From Spinacia oleracea (taxonomy: Eukaryota > Streptophyta > Magnoliopsida > Caryophyllales > Amaranthaceae): 64,000 bases of DNA. The notes beneath the pieces are model-generated. The model did no database searches. It was not told where the DNA came from and was given only the letters and a program-made list of their open reading frames with translations. Positions 43,870 to 54,538 of the stretch are shown one piece after another. A program made the position numbers and the translations under genes. The first letter of the stretch is position 1, and each line of letters opens with the position of its first letter. The stretch lies in assembly GCF_020520425.1 (NCBI RefSeq), contig NC_079491.1, positions 2,914,001 to 2,978,000 of the forward strand, given 5' to 3'.

Positions 43870-44359
43870 ACAACAAATGAAACTTTTGCTGTCTTCTTGG
43901 AGGCAGTGACTAATGAGGCCAGTGTTTGATTCTCCCCTTGGTTTGTTTATAAGTTCTTTAAGACGTACTCATCCTCAGTGTATAATGAATCCAATACAAT
44001 GTACGTTTTTAAATGGGAAGGGTTTAAAACTGTGGTCATTTTGAATGTTTCAAATGAATTGTAATCTGTTTTTGGATAAACTTACACATTACCCTATCTC
44101 ATGAATGAGTAAGTTGACTATAAAGATAAAACTTATTTTCTGGATAGGAGAATGTATTTCAAGTAGAGAGAGAAGGGAGGAGGAAAAGTATTGACGAGAT
44201 AGAGGAGAGAGGGAAATTGGGTTAGTCAGGTCGGCCCAGAGGTTGTAGAGGCCATTGTGCTAAATACTTTGTATTAAATTTAGGCCCCTAAAAATGGTTA
44301 TTGTTTTATAAAAGCAACTAAGAACGTGAAATTCTAGAAATTTGAAAAGAAAAAACAGA
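43870..44359 (+). other. 3' flank of DONSON
   Basis: Sequence after the stop codon with an AATGAATCC/AATACAATG-type poly(A) region near 43985-44000. Nothing else is recognised. The 3' end of the transcript probably lies here. Confidence 0.4.
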
Positions 44360-44361
44360 TA

Positions 44362-44682
44362 CTCCCTCCGTCCCTTAATACTCGTACCGGTTTGACCAGT
44401 GCGGAGTTTAAAATATTTGAATTGACTTATTAATTTAAATGGTGTTAGTTAATAATGGGGTATTTTTTTAAAAAAGTTAGTGGGAAATGTGTAAGAGGTG
44501 TGGAGAGTGTGGGGTGTGAATTATTAAATGATTTTGGGTAGGGAGTAGAGGTGTAGGTGAGATAGTTGGTAAGTGTGAGAAATAATATAATATTGGTAAA
44601 GATTTTCATTTATAGAAGCGGTGCAAGTATTAAGAAACGACCCGAAAAGAAAAGCGGTGCAAGTATTAAGGGACGGAGGGAG
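44362..44682. mobile_element. Stowaway MITE
   Basis: CTCCCTCCGTCCCTTAATAC at the left and the exact inverse at the right, with TA flanks (44360-44361 and 44683-44684). 321 bases. Confidence 0.92.
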
Positions 44683-44796
44683 TACTCAAGTTCATGGAAA
44701 AATACAAGAAAAATACGGAATAGTAGATAATAAAAAGAATTCACCATCATTGTAATTATTTCAACATTGAATAATGATGCTCTTCTCTAAGAATTA

Positions 44797-45123
44797 CTCC
44801 CTCCGTCCCGGAATACTCGACCCGGTTTGACCGGCACAGAGTTTAAGGGATTTGAATTGACTTATTTAATTAATAGGTAGTAGTTGATAGTGAGGTTTTA
44901 TTTTAATGTAGTTAGTGGGAAATGTGTAAAGGGGTGGGGTTGGGGGAGAGTAGGGGTTGAATTTTTAATTATTTTTTGTATGGAGTATGGGGTAGGTGGG
45001 TTAATAGGGGTGGAGTGGGAAATAATATAATATTGTTAGAATATTTCCATTTTTAGAAACAGGTCAAGTATTAAGGGACAGCCCGATAAGGAAAACAGGT
45101 CAAGTATTCCGGGACGGAGGGAA
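44797..45123. mobile_element. Stowaway MITE
   Basis: CTCCCTCCGTCCCGGAATAC at the left; inverse TATTCCGGGACGGAGGGAA at the right; TA flanks. It is a second, related element 115 bases after the previous one. Confidence 0.9.
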
Positions 45124-45615
45124 TATCCCATCTAACTATTTGTCATCAGTTCTTTCATTTCAAACTAGAGTATCAAGTTTTCTCCACTTTTTCCCGTTTC
45201 TCATGATTAGATGGCAGGGCCTAGGGTTAGTTTTTAATTTTGTTGAGTAAGTTTGTGTGACTCATAGCAGTATCCTGATTATTTAATATCACCGAGGATT
45301 TTCCTTTTCATCTTCTCAATTTTAGAAACATTGATTTATTTGACGAATAACGAGTCACGAATCCCTCCCTACCATTAAAGGGAAGCGTGTTCATAACTCA
45401 TACTTTGAGGCAAAGCTTGTAACACTTTGTTTGGATAAAAATAATTGAAGAGAAAGGGAGGGGAACTTCAAGTTCCTTGTTTGGAATTTGGGTAAATTGG
45501 ATAAGGAGAAAAAAGGGGAGGGAGACATCCATTTTTCTCCCGTCTTTTACAAAAAACATCCTCTCAGAATTAGATAATCTAGAATAAGCAATCAATAACA
45601 GAAAATAAAACTGTC

Positions 45616-45830
45616 TCCCCGGCAACGGCGCCAAAATTTGATAGGTTAAAGTCGTATCACCTAATCAAAAATAACCTAAGGTCCACTAGCTAGGTAGCAA
45701 GGGAAGTCAGGATCGAATCCACAGGGAGACAAGCGTTCTTTCTACTATTAATTAATTAAACTAAACTATTGGGAACAAGATTTGGTTGGTTGTTTGTAAA
45801 CTACGACTATGAACGATAATCAAATAAGTA
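45616..45830 (-). mobile_element. LTR end and primer site of a gypsy (Tat/Athila-like) element, remnant
   Basis: On the minus strand 45633-45616 reads TGGCGCCGTTGCCGGGGA, the well-known primer-site region of Tat/Athila/Ogre-type elements. It is preceded by LTR-like sequence from about 45830 with TCCCTGTGGATTCGATCCTG. No coding region remains and the outer LTR border is not defined. Confidence 0.6.
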
Positions 45831-45870
45831 TAATAATATATATATATATAGGAGGCATATTTGCTGAAAT

Positions 45871-46436
45871 ATTAGAGCGCCACCTAGGATTACTAATGGT
45901 TCCGGCAAATGAAAAATAAGATTTCTAATTTATTTTTGAATTAAAAAAATCAATTGCCATATAGATAATTAATTAGGTGCCACGTAGATATTTTAATTAA
46001 TTAATTACTAATATATACAATTCCATCTAAAATCAAACACTATAATAATTAAAAAAAATCTATAATAAAATCCATTCAAAATCAAACACTAATCTAAAAT
46101 AAAATAAATAAAACTCATTATCCAATATTAGAGCGCCATGTAGGGAATCTAATGGTTTCGGCCAATGAAAAATAAGATTTCAAAATTAATTTTGAATTAA
46201 AAAAGTCGAGTGACACGTAGATAAATAATTAAACTCCACGTAGATATTTAAATTAATTAATTAATAATATTACGCATATACAATTTCATCCAAAAACAAA
46301 CACTCTCATATTTTATTTTATTTTTATCTAAAATGAAATTTAATGCAAAATCAAAAACTAATTTAATCTAATACGAAATATATCTAATTGGTATATACAT
46401 AACAATTTAATAGAATCCGTGCATCGTACGGGCTAA
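45871..46436. repeat. 256-base tandem repeat, possibly Helitron-derived
   Basis: The unit starting ATTAGAGCGCCA at 45871 recurs, diverged, at 46127. Both contain GAAAAATAAGATTTC, GCCACGTAGATA/CTCCACGTAGATA and AATTAATTAATTA. The end CCGTGCATCGTACGGGCTAAAATCTA (46413-46442) has the short hairpin plus CTA-type terminus seen in plant Helitrons. The start is not defined. Confidence 0.4.
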
Positions 46437-46442
46437 AATCTA

Positions 46443-46797
46443 CTCCCTCTGTCTCTTTTTGTTCTTTACGTTTTCTTTTTTGAGTATTTCAAAATATTCT
46501 TTACATTTCCTTTTATATTATCACATAAATGACTTAGTATTCTATCAAAATTTGTGTCCAATTATTATTTTAACCAATTAAATTTATTAGATCATTTAAT
46601 CTCTCACACTTTTCCATTGGAACATTAAATTTTTCTCATTTCTCCATATCAGAATTTTGATAAAAGTGAAAACATTATAAATAAACGTAAATTATCCTGT
46701 TTAAATAAAAAAATTGAGGAATCTTGATGAAAATTAATTAATCGTTAAAACGCGTGAAAAATATCAAACGTATAAAAAGAAAAAGAGATGGAGGGAG
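46443..46797. mobile_element. Stowaway MITE
   Basis: CTCCCTCTGTCTCTTTTTGT at the left is mirrored by AAAAAGAGATGGAGGGAG at the right; TA flanks (46441-46442 and 46798-46799). Confidence 0.85.
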
Positions 46798-47151
46798 TAG
46801 TTCCTTAAAAGAACAAGGTAATATAAATAATTCACAAACAATAAATGAAGCACACAATATGGGTTACATGAAAACCCCAATACGGAGAGAAAAACGGAAA
46901 ACACGATACTCTTTTCACTAATTACGAATTCAATGAATAAGTTACGCACAAACATCACTAATAACAATCTTGGAACAATAAATTCTCCATAATTATATAA
47001 TTTTACAAGTGGTAATTATAATTAAATGAATGGAGTAACAATAAATGGAGATTGTTACTAAAAATTAAATGAAAATACCTATTAGCGTTGAATATGTAGG
47101 TTGGGTTGATTTGTATCCGCGATTATCACACAAAATCCCTAAATCGTAAAG

Positions 47152-48531
47152 TGGAGCGCTAAAAGCCGCCCCAATATACTCAAAACCGCCCTATTCTTTT
47201 ACATCAATACCCTTATTTAATTTAAAGTAACTTTTCATTTTTCAACCCTCCCTCTCTCTTAGGAGAGAGAAACTCCCTTCACCGGCAGTGTAAAAAACGG
47301 ACCACCACCACACCCTTCACCGTCCCCTTTCACCGGCACCCCTTTCACCGGCGCTTTCACCGGCACCCACTTCGTTCCCCTCGTCGGCGTTGTCCCCCTT
47401 TCACCGGCACCCACTTCGTTCCCCCACCCCTCTTCGTTCCATCACCAGCTCGCTTCCAAAATCTAGCAACGGAACCTGCCCATTTAAAAAAATAAATTCT
47501 TTAAACAAAGTAATTTTTATATTCAATATATAAGAAAAATACTTATTTTATTTTTATGACACAAACTTATGCAGTTTAAGCTCATACCATGGTAAGGACT
47601 TATGCATTTTAAGCTCACACCATGGTGTAGACTTATGCAGTTTAAGCTCCTGCCATGGTATGAGCTTAAAACACATAAGTCTGTCTCATGGTACAAACTT
47701 AAAATGCATAAGTCTGTAACATGGTCGGAGCTAGAATTGCATAAGTTTATGAATTGTTTTAAGTACACAAAATTTTTTTAAAAAAATCTTGTGAATTAAC
47801 AGACTTGTGTATCGTAAGCCCACACCATGGTGTAGACTTATGCATTGTAAGCCCCTGCCATGGTACGAGCTTAAAATTCATAAGTCTGTACCATGGTACA
47901 AACTTAAAATGCATAAGTCAGTAATGTTTTTTTCGGAAAAATTTAACCAAATTAAACAACAAATAAAAAACTTAAAATTTAACGGACTTATGAATTTCTA
48001 GTTCCAACCATGGTATAGACTTATGAAGTTTTAGCTCCGTCCATGGTTGGAGCTAGAATTGCATAAGTCTGTACCATAGTTGGAGCTGGAATTGCATAAG
48101 TCTGTACCATGGTACAGACTTAAAACTCATAAGTCTGTACCATGGTCGGAACTAGAATTGCATAAGTCCATTAAATTTTTTTCCGGAAAAAAAAAATACC
48201 TCTTGTGAATTTGAAGTTCCTCCGGTAGTCTCGGCCATGTAAAAGTTGTTTCGCATTGTGGTGGTCGGCGTGGTGTTGGAAGTGGGTTCCGGCGGCGGTG
48301 CTCTAGCGGCGGCGGTGGTGCACCGCCGGTGGTGCTCCGGTGGCGGCGCTCCGGCTGCGGTGGTCCGACGGTGGTGCTCCGACAGTGATATATGTTCCGA
48401 CGGTGGGGGAAACGGTAAAAAAAGAAATGGTAATGGTAAATGTTAAAAATAAAGGGGTAAATAAAGAGGGTTATACAAGTAAAATATTAGGGCGGTTTTG
48501 AGTAATGTGGGGCGGTAAATAGTAAGCCCCA
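47152..48531. mobile_element. Mutator-like element with GC-rich cargo and a minisatellite
   Basis: Inverted ends of about 70 bases share ACTCAAAACCGCCCTA and a GCCGCCCCA/ACCGCCCCA start. The interior holds C-rich coding-like sequence (47270-47460), a large minisatellite and G-rich complementary-looking sequence (48240-48420). A clear 9-base target duplication was not found, so the superfamily call is by resemblance only. There is no transposase. Confidence 0.5.
47560..48170. repeat. Minisatellite of alternating inverted units centred on CCATGG
   Basis: Units of about 33 bases such as ACTTATGCATTTTAAGCTC followed by a CCATGG core recur more than 15 times. They change orientation repeatedly: forward at 47569-47650, inverted at 47655-47745, forward again at 47800-47870, and so on. 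Each CCATGG core is flanked by arms that pair with each other, so the array can form many small cruciforms. Confidence 0.85.
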
Positions 48532-48593
48532 TCTTAATCAATATGTATGTCAAGACATTGTTAATATTAAAATTACAAAGAGTGAAATAATAA

Positions 48594-48884
48594 GAGCAAC
48601 TCCAATAGTTGGAAACTGGACTTGCTCACAAAAAAAAAGGAATATATGAGCAGGTAGCCCACCATTGTTGGAATAATGACATCAGCAGCTACTAAAATAT
48701 TGTAGCTATTTTGGGCAGGTAACTCAAAAAATAAAAGGGGAAAGATATGAATTAAATAATATAGGGAGTTACAAGGGATTGTAGCCCACCAATGTGAAAG
48801 TTTGTAGCTTAAAATAATTGTAGCTAGAAATATGATGTGGCAAACTTAGCTACATCACCTTGTAGCGCACCATTGGAGTTGCTC
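48594..48884. mobile_element. Tourist-like MITE
   Basis: GAGCAACTCCAATAGT at the left mirrors CCATTGGAGTTGCTC at the right, with TAA on both sides (48591-48593 and 48885-48887). 291 bases, non-coding. Confidence 0.85.
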
Positions 48885-48887
48885 TAA

Positions 48888-49656
48888 GACCGCCTTTCAA
48901 AAAAAAACAAAAAACAAATATTAATGTGTTTTACAACGGGATTTACCATTATGAAGAGTTCGCGACATAAAACCTCGTCATTAATCAACGATTATTGACC
49001 TTTAGCGACGGAATTGAATTTTCCGTTGTTAATGGTATTATTTCTTATACTGACCGTAATCTATACTAATATATTAAAAGACGTTTTAAAGAACGTATAC
49101 GTGTCACGTAGACCTCTCCTTATTACGCCACGTCACTACTAGCTAATTAGCATAATGATATGTCATTACAACCAAAAAACATCTAACAAAGATCGAACAC
49201 AAGACCTCTTTGTTAAAAGTTACACTTCTTACCATCTTAACCAATTACAACTTATGTAATATCTTTCGGTATAAGCATATATATTTTTTTTACAATAAAA
49301 AATACATTGAATAAAAGTGAATGCAAGAAAATGAATGATTACTTAATTTATAAATGTAGAGTTATTACTTTGAAGAAAAGGATTCGGCTTTGTTTAGATT
49401 TTTGGATGTGGGGTTTCAGATCGCATAGGTTGTTGATCGGCCACTAATCTTATGTTACCACCGTAATTTGATGATGACACCATCTGTACATGCACATAAT
49501 TTTAAAAAAAATCCGAATATAAGTCAAAACTCGGAACAACGCCCGAACTACACACTAGTTCAAATTAAATGTAGGCTCCTCCCTCCGATGATAATGGTCT
49601 CAAAGACTATTTTAATATGTTCCTGTGATCATTATTGTATGAGAGTTTTAAGCTGA
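48888..49656. other. Gap with TE fragments, no gene
   Basis: 48935-49060 resembles the right half of the CACTA-type MITEs at 52055 and 53135 (ATTAATCAACGATTATTG). CTATACTAATATATTAAAAG at 49061-49080 looks like a Helitron-type start. The rest is AT-rich without coding signal. Confidence 0.4.
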
Positions 49657-50440
49657 TATAATATTCCGCAAATAAGAAAATGTTGTCACAATTCCTTTAA
49701 TAAAAGTAACTTTTACATATAATTTTAAGTATTGAATTATGAATTCATGATCTTAATCTATTTTTATAGATCGATATCATATTTCCTAAGCAACTAAAAG
49801 AAAATTTGTTTTATTTTTAAAATTACAAGTTTATATACTTCCTCCGTTTAGAAATAGTTGCATCATTTTGACTTTTACGTTTGTCAATGCACAACTTTGA
49901 CCGTTAATATCTCTAATTATCCATCAGTAAAAATAATTTTTTTTTTTTGATAATTTGAAAAGTAGACATTGAGACTAATCCAACCATTTTTTTTATATAA
50001 TAGCATTTATATTTTATATATGTGTAAAAAAAGAGTCAAAGTTAATATATGAATAGTGCATAAAGTCAAAGTGATGCAACTATTTCTAAACGGGGGAAAT
50101 ATATATATCTAGACATCCAATATGTACGTCGCCCTTAAATGGGCAAAGAAATCGCCTTGGATATAAACCAAAATGATTTAATATAATAATTCCGCAAACA
50201 AGAAGATATTGTCACAATTCCTTTAATAGAAGTAACTTTTACATACAATTTTAAGTATTGAATTATGAATTTATGATCTCAGTCTATTTTTAAAGATAGA
50301 TATCATATTTCCTAAGCAACTAAAAGAAAAATTTGTTTTATTTTTAAAATTATAAGTTTATATATCTAGACATCGAATATGTACGTCACCCTTAAATGGG
50401 GAAATAAATCGCCTTTGATATAAACTAAACTGATTTAGCG
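49657..50440. repeat. Tandem duplication of the 3' flank of the inhibitor-like gene
   Basis: 49657-50177 and 50178-50440 are the same block (ATTGTCACAATTCCTTTAAT ... CATCGAATATGTACGTCACC), the first interrupted by a Stowaway element. A diverged third copy of part of it lies at about 53450-53570, downstream of the second gene, so this block belongs to the gene duplication unit. Confidence 0.85.
49838..50099. mobile_element. Stowaway-like MITE inside the first duplicated block
   Basis: CTTCCTCCGTTTAGAAATAG at the left mirrors CTATTTCTAAACGGGGGAAA at the right; TA flanks. The second block at 50178-50440 lacks it. Confidence 0.85.
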
Positions 50441-50452
50441 CGCGTTTCACCC

Positions 50453-51007
50453 TTAGTCCTTACCCTTAGGCTCCAGGGTAATTAATTGATTAGAGAGCTT
50501 ATAATCAGATTCGACGTTAAAAAGTCCAGAAAATACACGAGGAGGTATCTTAATTCCAGACACGGAAAGAGTTTGACTACAAACTTTCAAATCATTTAAA
50601 AGAATCCCATTAATATTTTTTGTAGCATCCTTAAAATAGCCCCTAGAAACTTGTTCTTGTATCACCCCACCTTGAGATGTAATACTTGCAATTAGAGGGT
50701 TAATTTGTTGAATGACTTGTCTCGTTTTCGGGTCAGTGGTTCTATCGTCGAGGATCTTGTTCACGTCTTCTTCGAGCTTCGTGATGTCACTATCCGCGCA
50801 ATCGAGCATTGCTTCGATGACGTCCACGCCTCTTTGAAGGACTTTCCCGCCGTTGTTTACGCAGCTAGTGCACGCGATGGGGGCATTTGTTGCGCCGCAC
50901 ATTCGTTTTACGAGTGCAACGTCGTTACCGGCGGCATGTGTTTGAGAGATTATGCAAAGGATCATAGAAATTAATAGTTTCATGCTTTGGTTGTAATAAA
51001 AAGCCAT
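50453..51007 (-). CDS. Secreted invertase/pectin methylesterase inhibitor-like protein 1
   Basis: A single-exon minus-strand frame of 184 codons. The ATG at 51007 (MAFYYNQSMKLL) is chosen because it matches the start of the paralogue at 54265 and opens a signal peptide (LLISMILCIISQTHA); the upstream in-frame extension has no counterpart. The mature part shows the cysteine pattern of the plant invertase/PMEI inhibitor fold: VKRMCGATNAPIACTSC, then EAMLDCADSDITKLEEDV and LKVCSQ. About 160 mature residues fit the four-helix-bundle family. Such proteins act in the cell wall or vacuole on pectin methylesterase or invertase; which target applies here cannot be told. A TATA box lies about 50 bases upstream. 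Confidence 0.75.
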   Translation of the reverse strand: MAFYYNQSMKLLISMILCIISQTHAAGNDVALVKRMCGATNAPIACTSCVNNGGKVLQRGVDVIEAMLDCADSDITKLEEDVNKILDDRTTDPKTRQVIQQINPLIASITSQGGVIQEQVSRGYFKDATKNINGILLNDLKVCSQTLSVSGIKIPPRVFSGLFNVESDYKLSNQLITLEPKGKD

Positions 51008-51052
51008 TGAATTGAATTTTATGAAAATGTATGTTTTTTTTCTTAGTTGAGG

Positions 51053-51060
51053 TATATATA
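51053..51060 (-). promoter_or_regulatory. TATA box of inhibitor-like gene 1
   Basis: TATATATA in a CTATATATACCTCAACTAAG context on the minus strand, 46-53 bases before the ATG. The same context precedes the paralogue. Confidence 0.6.
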
Positions 51061-51129
51061 GATACATTTGTACATGCATAACGCATTATTCCTAGATGCG
51101 TAGATATGGTATTATGCACCATCCATTAT

Positions 51130-52054
51130 GGTCTCCAGATATAGTAAAAGAAATCAATGTGATTTACATTTGTTTGAAAATATGGTTATATTTTATTTTT
51201 TGTTTAATTCGTCTCAATGAATGTTTTAGACACTAACATTTAACAACAACCATATGCGATCATCCTATTGTTGTCCGTTATGGTTTATTCAAGCTCTTTT
51301 ATGCACATATTTAGACTCTTTTAGGCTCATCCTAAATATGTGCGATCATCCTAAATATTTGCACATATTTAGGAGTGAATTAGATATATACTTTTATGCA
51401 CATAATAACTTTGTTTTAAAATGATCTTTAAACTTTTCGTTTTAATTAGTCCGTTTCATAATGATCTTTACATGCATTGCGCTTATACTATTTTCGGACA
51501 TGAAAATTTATTACATTACTCTTTTTACCTCACAATATTTACAGCTTCACCATCAAACCCACCAATATATATCATTAAACTACTCATTACAACTAACCAC
51601 TTACATTTTCTAAACAAATTCTAACATACCAACAACTAGAGCTCTTACACTAAACAAAAAAATTGAATTAAAATAAAATTGTCTTCAATTTCAACAAGAT
51701 AAGACAAATAGTAGCCAAAACTAACAATTACTACGTCCATTACCAAAAAAAAAAAACTCAAATCCTTATTCTAGGAGTACGTACTTTCTCTGATGTTGAA
51801 TGTTAATCCTCTTTCCATATTGAGTTTTTTTTTTTTTTTAATTGCAAATCCCTTTTAGTGGAGGAATTACTAAGTGTCCCTGAAACAGCTAAATTTTAAA
51901 AAGAAACAAAAAAGATGGGAGCTAAGAGTTTTGTTGTACCCGAGAACCGGTTTATTAAGGTAACAATAAAAACTCCACATTGCGCGCACTACATATTCCC
52001 TCCGTTCTCGAGTACCCCGGAGTAAAAGCTAACTCAAGAACGGAAGGAATATAA
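51130..52054. other. Intergenic gap
   Basis: AT-rich sequence upstream of inhibitor-like gene 1. A short palindromic repeat with TGCACATATTTAG words lies at 51300-51380, and one half of a Stowaway-like end (ATTCCCTCCGTTCTCGAGTA) is near 51995. No gene seen. Confidence 0.5.
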
Positions 52055-52336
52055 CACTACAAGAATCTGTATCTTTAATGACAACGGGTTAAAAATCTCG
52101 TCGTAAAAGCCTTTTGCGACACGGGGCTAACAACTAAACAAAGACGGGAACAACCGTCGCAAATGTCTTTTCCGACGGGTTAACGACAAGATTTTTCATT
52201 AATGACGGCCCCCTTTTATAACGGGTTCGCGACAGGTAAACCCCGTCATTAATCAACGATTATTGGCCTTTAACAACGAAATTTCCCGTCGTTAATGGTA
52301 CAATTTACGTCGTTAATGGTACAATTTTTTGTAGTG
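52055..52336. mobile_element. CACTA-type MITE, copy 1
   Basis: Begins CACTACAAGAATCTGTATC and ends TTTTTTGTAGTG. The interior repeats GACGGG/ACGGGTT words. It is nearly collinear with the copy at 53135. The flanks TAA and AAC do not match, so the target duplication is lost or the end is shifted. Confidence 0.7.
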
Positions 52337-53134
52337 AACCATGCAAAGTTGATCTCTTAGACAACGTTTTGATGAATTAGTTCAGTCATTTGTTCTTATT
52401 CTGGTTAATGTCATTTATTCTTATTCGTTCAGTCATTTATTCAATGTTTGATAATAATTTATAAGAAATAAGTTATGTACCTTATTGAATAATGAACTTA
52501 ATTGAACTTAATTTATTTATTGGTGATTATAAACATACGTAATCATGGTTCATCAAGGCCGTAACTGTTAATGGCTCGTTTCGGGTCAAGGCTTTGAGTC
52601 AAAAAAAATCAAGCCAAAATCCGTTATTTTGGGCGAATAAATTACGTTAAGTTATGTGAAATAAATTATATTAAGTTACTTACTGTGTACAAATAAAATG
52701 CCAATCACACTAAACTATTATATTGAAATAATAAATTTACGTTAATTCACAAAATACAAAATCAAACAAATAAGTGAATAACATTGAACTATTATGAAAA
52801 TAATTACTTTACAAAAAGGAAAATTTATCAGAAATGACCTTTTTATAATCCAAATATTGTGACAAATGACCTTTTTTTAAAAAAGTTATGAGGAAATGCC
52901 CAATCCAATTTTTTTTTTTTGTGAATAAGGACCAAAAACCATTTTCCGGTGATCAACGCCAATTTTCCGGCGTTAACTGACACGTGACTCATTTAAAAAA
53001 AAAAATTTGTTAAAAACATTGTTTCCCCTCACATAATTAGCAACATTTTGCTGCCATGGTTGAGTGAGTTTCCCCTCACAAGCCTTTCACTAGCCCTGCA
53101 GGAACATCTTTTACCTCTTGTTCTCAAGGTCAGT
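52337..53134. other. Intergenic gap
   Basis: AT-rich; contains a sequence of the TTTATCAGAAATGACC ... CCGGCGTTAACTGACACGTG type at 52830-52990 that resembles one end of a Mutator-like element, without a partner end. No gene seen. Confidence 0.35.
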
Positions 53135-53395
53135 CGCTACAAGAATTTGTATCTTTAATGACAACGGGTTAAATCCTATCGTAAAAACCTTTTGCGACGG
53201 GGCTAATTTAACAACCAAACAATGACGGGAATAACTATCGCAAATGTCTTTTATGACGGGTTAACGACGGGATTTTTCATTAACAACGACCTCCTTTTAT
53301 GGCGGGTTCGCAACAAGAAATCCCATCATTAATCAACGATTATTGGCCTTTAGCAACGAGATTTCCTGTCGTTAATGGTACAATTTCTTGTAGTA
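53135..53395. mobile_element. CACTA-type MITE, copy 2
   Basis: Homologous to 52055-52336 with slightly mutated ends (CGCTACAAGAA ... TTCTTGTAGTA) and a 3-base duplication AGT on both sides (53132-53134 and 53396-53398). Confidence 0.75.
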
Positions 53396-53591
53396 AGTTG
53401 GACATGGGGTGCTATTTGAACAAAAAAACAAATATGGTGCGGATCATATTTCTTTCCTAAGTGACCAAAAGAAAGAAAGAAAATAGTTTTACTTTTGAAA
53501 TTAATTACAAGTTTATAAATCTATAGATCGAACATATTACCCGTTCAATGGATAAAACTAAGCTGAATTGACGTCCCTCGTTCTTGGGAAA

Positions 53592-53689
53592 TGATAAATC
53601 CAAGGAAGAATTTCACTTCTTCCAAGGAAATCAACTTTAAAAAAATGTGGATTTCCTTGGAAGAAGTATAATTTTCCTTGGATTTATCA
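53592..53689. repeat. 98-base inverted repeat
   Basis: TGATAAATCCAAGGAA at the left pairs with TTCCTTGGATTTATCA at the right. Inner arms CTTCTTCCAAGGAAATC and GATTTCCTTGGAAGAAG pair as well, around a short A-rich loop. It lies about 28 bases downstream of the stop codon of inhibitor-like gene 2 and would form a stable hairpin in its 3' transcript region. Confidence 0.9.
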
Positions 53690-53698
53690 CTTCCCCTC

Positions 53699-53727
53699 GT
53701 TCTTAGTTCTTAGTTCTTAGTTCTTAG
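53699..53727. repeat. Four copies of a 7-base repeat at a stop codon
   Basis: TTCTTAG is repeated four times. On the minus strand the last coding triplets and the TAA stop of inhibitor-like gene 2 fall in the first unit, so repeat slippage creates alternative stops in frame shifts. Confidence 0.85.
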
Positions 53728-54265
53728 GCTTCAAGGTAATTAATTGATTAGCGAATTTATAATCAGATTCAACGCTAAAAAGTCCAGAAAATACAGGAGG
53801 AGGTAACTTAATTTCAGATGCAAAAAGGGTATTACTACAAACTACCAAATCACCGGAAACAATTCCATTAATAAGATCTGTAGCTTCATTAAAATATCCC
53901 AAAGTAACTTTTCTTTGTATCAACTTATTTTTAGATAGGGCACTAGAAACGTAAGGTTCAATTTCTTGGATAACGTGTCTCGTTTTCGGGTTCGTGGTTT
54001 TGTCACGCAGGATATTGTTAACGTCTTCTTTTAGCTTCGTAGCAGAAGTACTAGCACAATCAAGCATTGCATTGATAACATCTACGCCATTACGAATGTC
54101 TTTGTTGTTGCTTGATACGCAACTCGTGCATTGGACGGGAGCATTTGTTACGCCACACATTTGTTTGATGAGTGCAACACTTACGTCTTTACCATTTGTT
54201 TGAGAGATTATGCAAATTAGGAGAGAAATTAGTAGAATGATGTTTTGCTTGTAATAAAAAGCCAT
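53717..54265 (-). CDS. Secreted invertase/pectin methylesterase inhibitor-like protein 2
   Basis: A single-exon frame of 182 codons, a paralogue of the gene at 50453-51007. It starts MAFYYKQNIILL, followed by a signal peptide (LLISLLICIISQTNG), then IKQMCGVTNAPVQCTSC, NAMLDCASTSATKLKEDV and LVVCSN with the same cysteine spacing. Both end in a shared FSGLF-VESDYK-NQLITL-PK block. Roughly two thirds of the residues agree by eye. Gene order, orientation and flanks show a tandem duplication. Function as an inhibitor of a cell-wall enzyme is inferred from the fold only. Confidence 0.75.
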   Translation of the reverse strand: MAFYYKQNIILLISLLICIISQTNGKDVSVALIKQMCGVTNAPVQCTSCVSSNNKDIRNGVDVINAMLDCASTSATKLKEDVNNILRDKTTNPKTRHVIQEIEPYVSSALSKNKLIQRKVTLGYFNEATDLINGIVSGDLVVCSNTLFASEIKLPPPVFSGLFSVESDYKFANQLITLKPKN

Positions 54266-54333
54266 TTAATTGATTTTGTGTGTATGTTTTTTTTTTTAAA
54301 ATGAAAATGTATGCTTTGTTTTGATTAGTTGAG

Positions 54334-54351
54334 GTATATATATATATATAT
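54334..54351 (-). promoter_or_regulatory. TATA region of inhibitor-like gene 2
   Basis: A TATATATATATATATATA run in the same context as the TATA box of the paralogue, about 70-85 bases before the ATG. The run is a short AT microsatellite and so differs in length from gene 1. Confidence 0.55.
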
Positions 54352-54538
54352 GTACTCGTACAAGACTTATTCCTAAATATATATGGTAATATGGTATGCA
54401 CCATCCACTATGATCTCCAAATATAGTAAAAGAAGTCAAAGGTGATTTACGTCCGTTTATTTTTTTTAGTTGAAGTTTGAAATTATATTTTACCAAATTT
54501 CGTCACTTGTATAAACATCAGAATGTTAAAATTATCAT

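Noticed and set aside
45871..46436. Complete Helitron
   Set aside because: Only a hairpin-CTA-type end and an internal tandem repeat are seen; no defined start or RepHel gene, so it is listed only as a possible derivative.
47560..48170. CRISPR-like array
   Set aside because: Repeats are not separated by unique spacers, units change orientation, and the genome is a plant nuclear genome.
50705..50974. Plus-strand 89-codon frame
   Set aside because: Antisense shadow of inhibitor-like gene 1.
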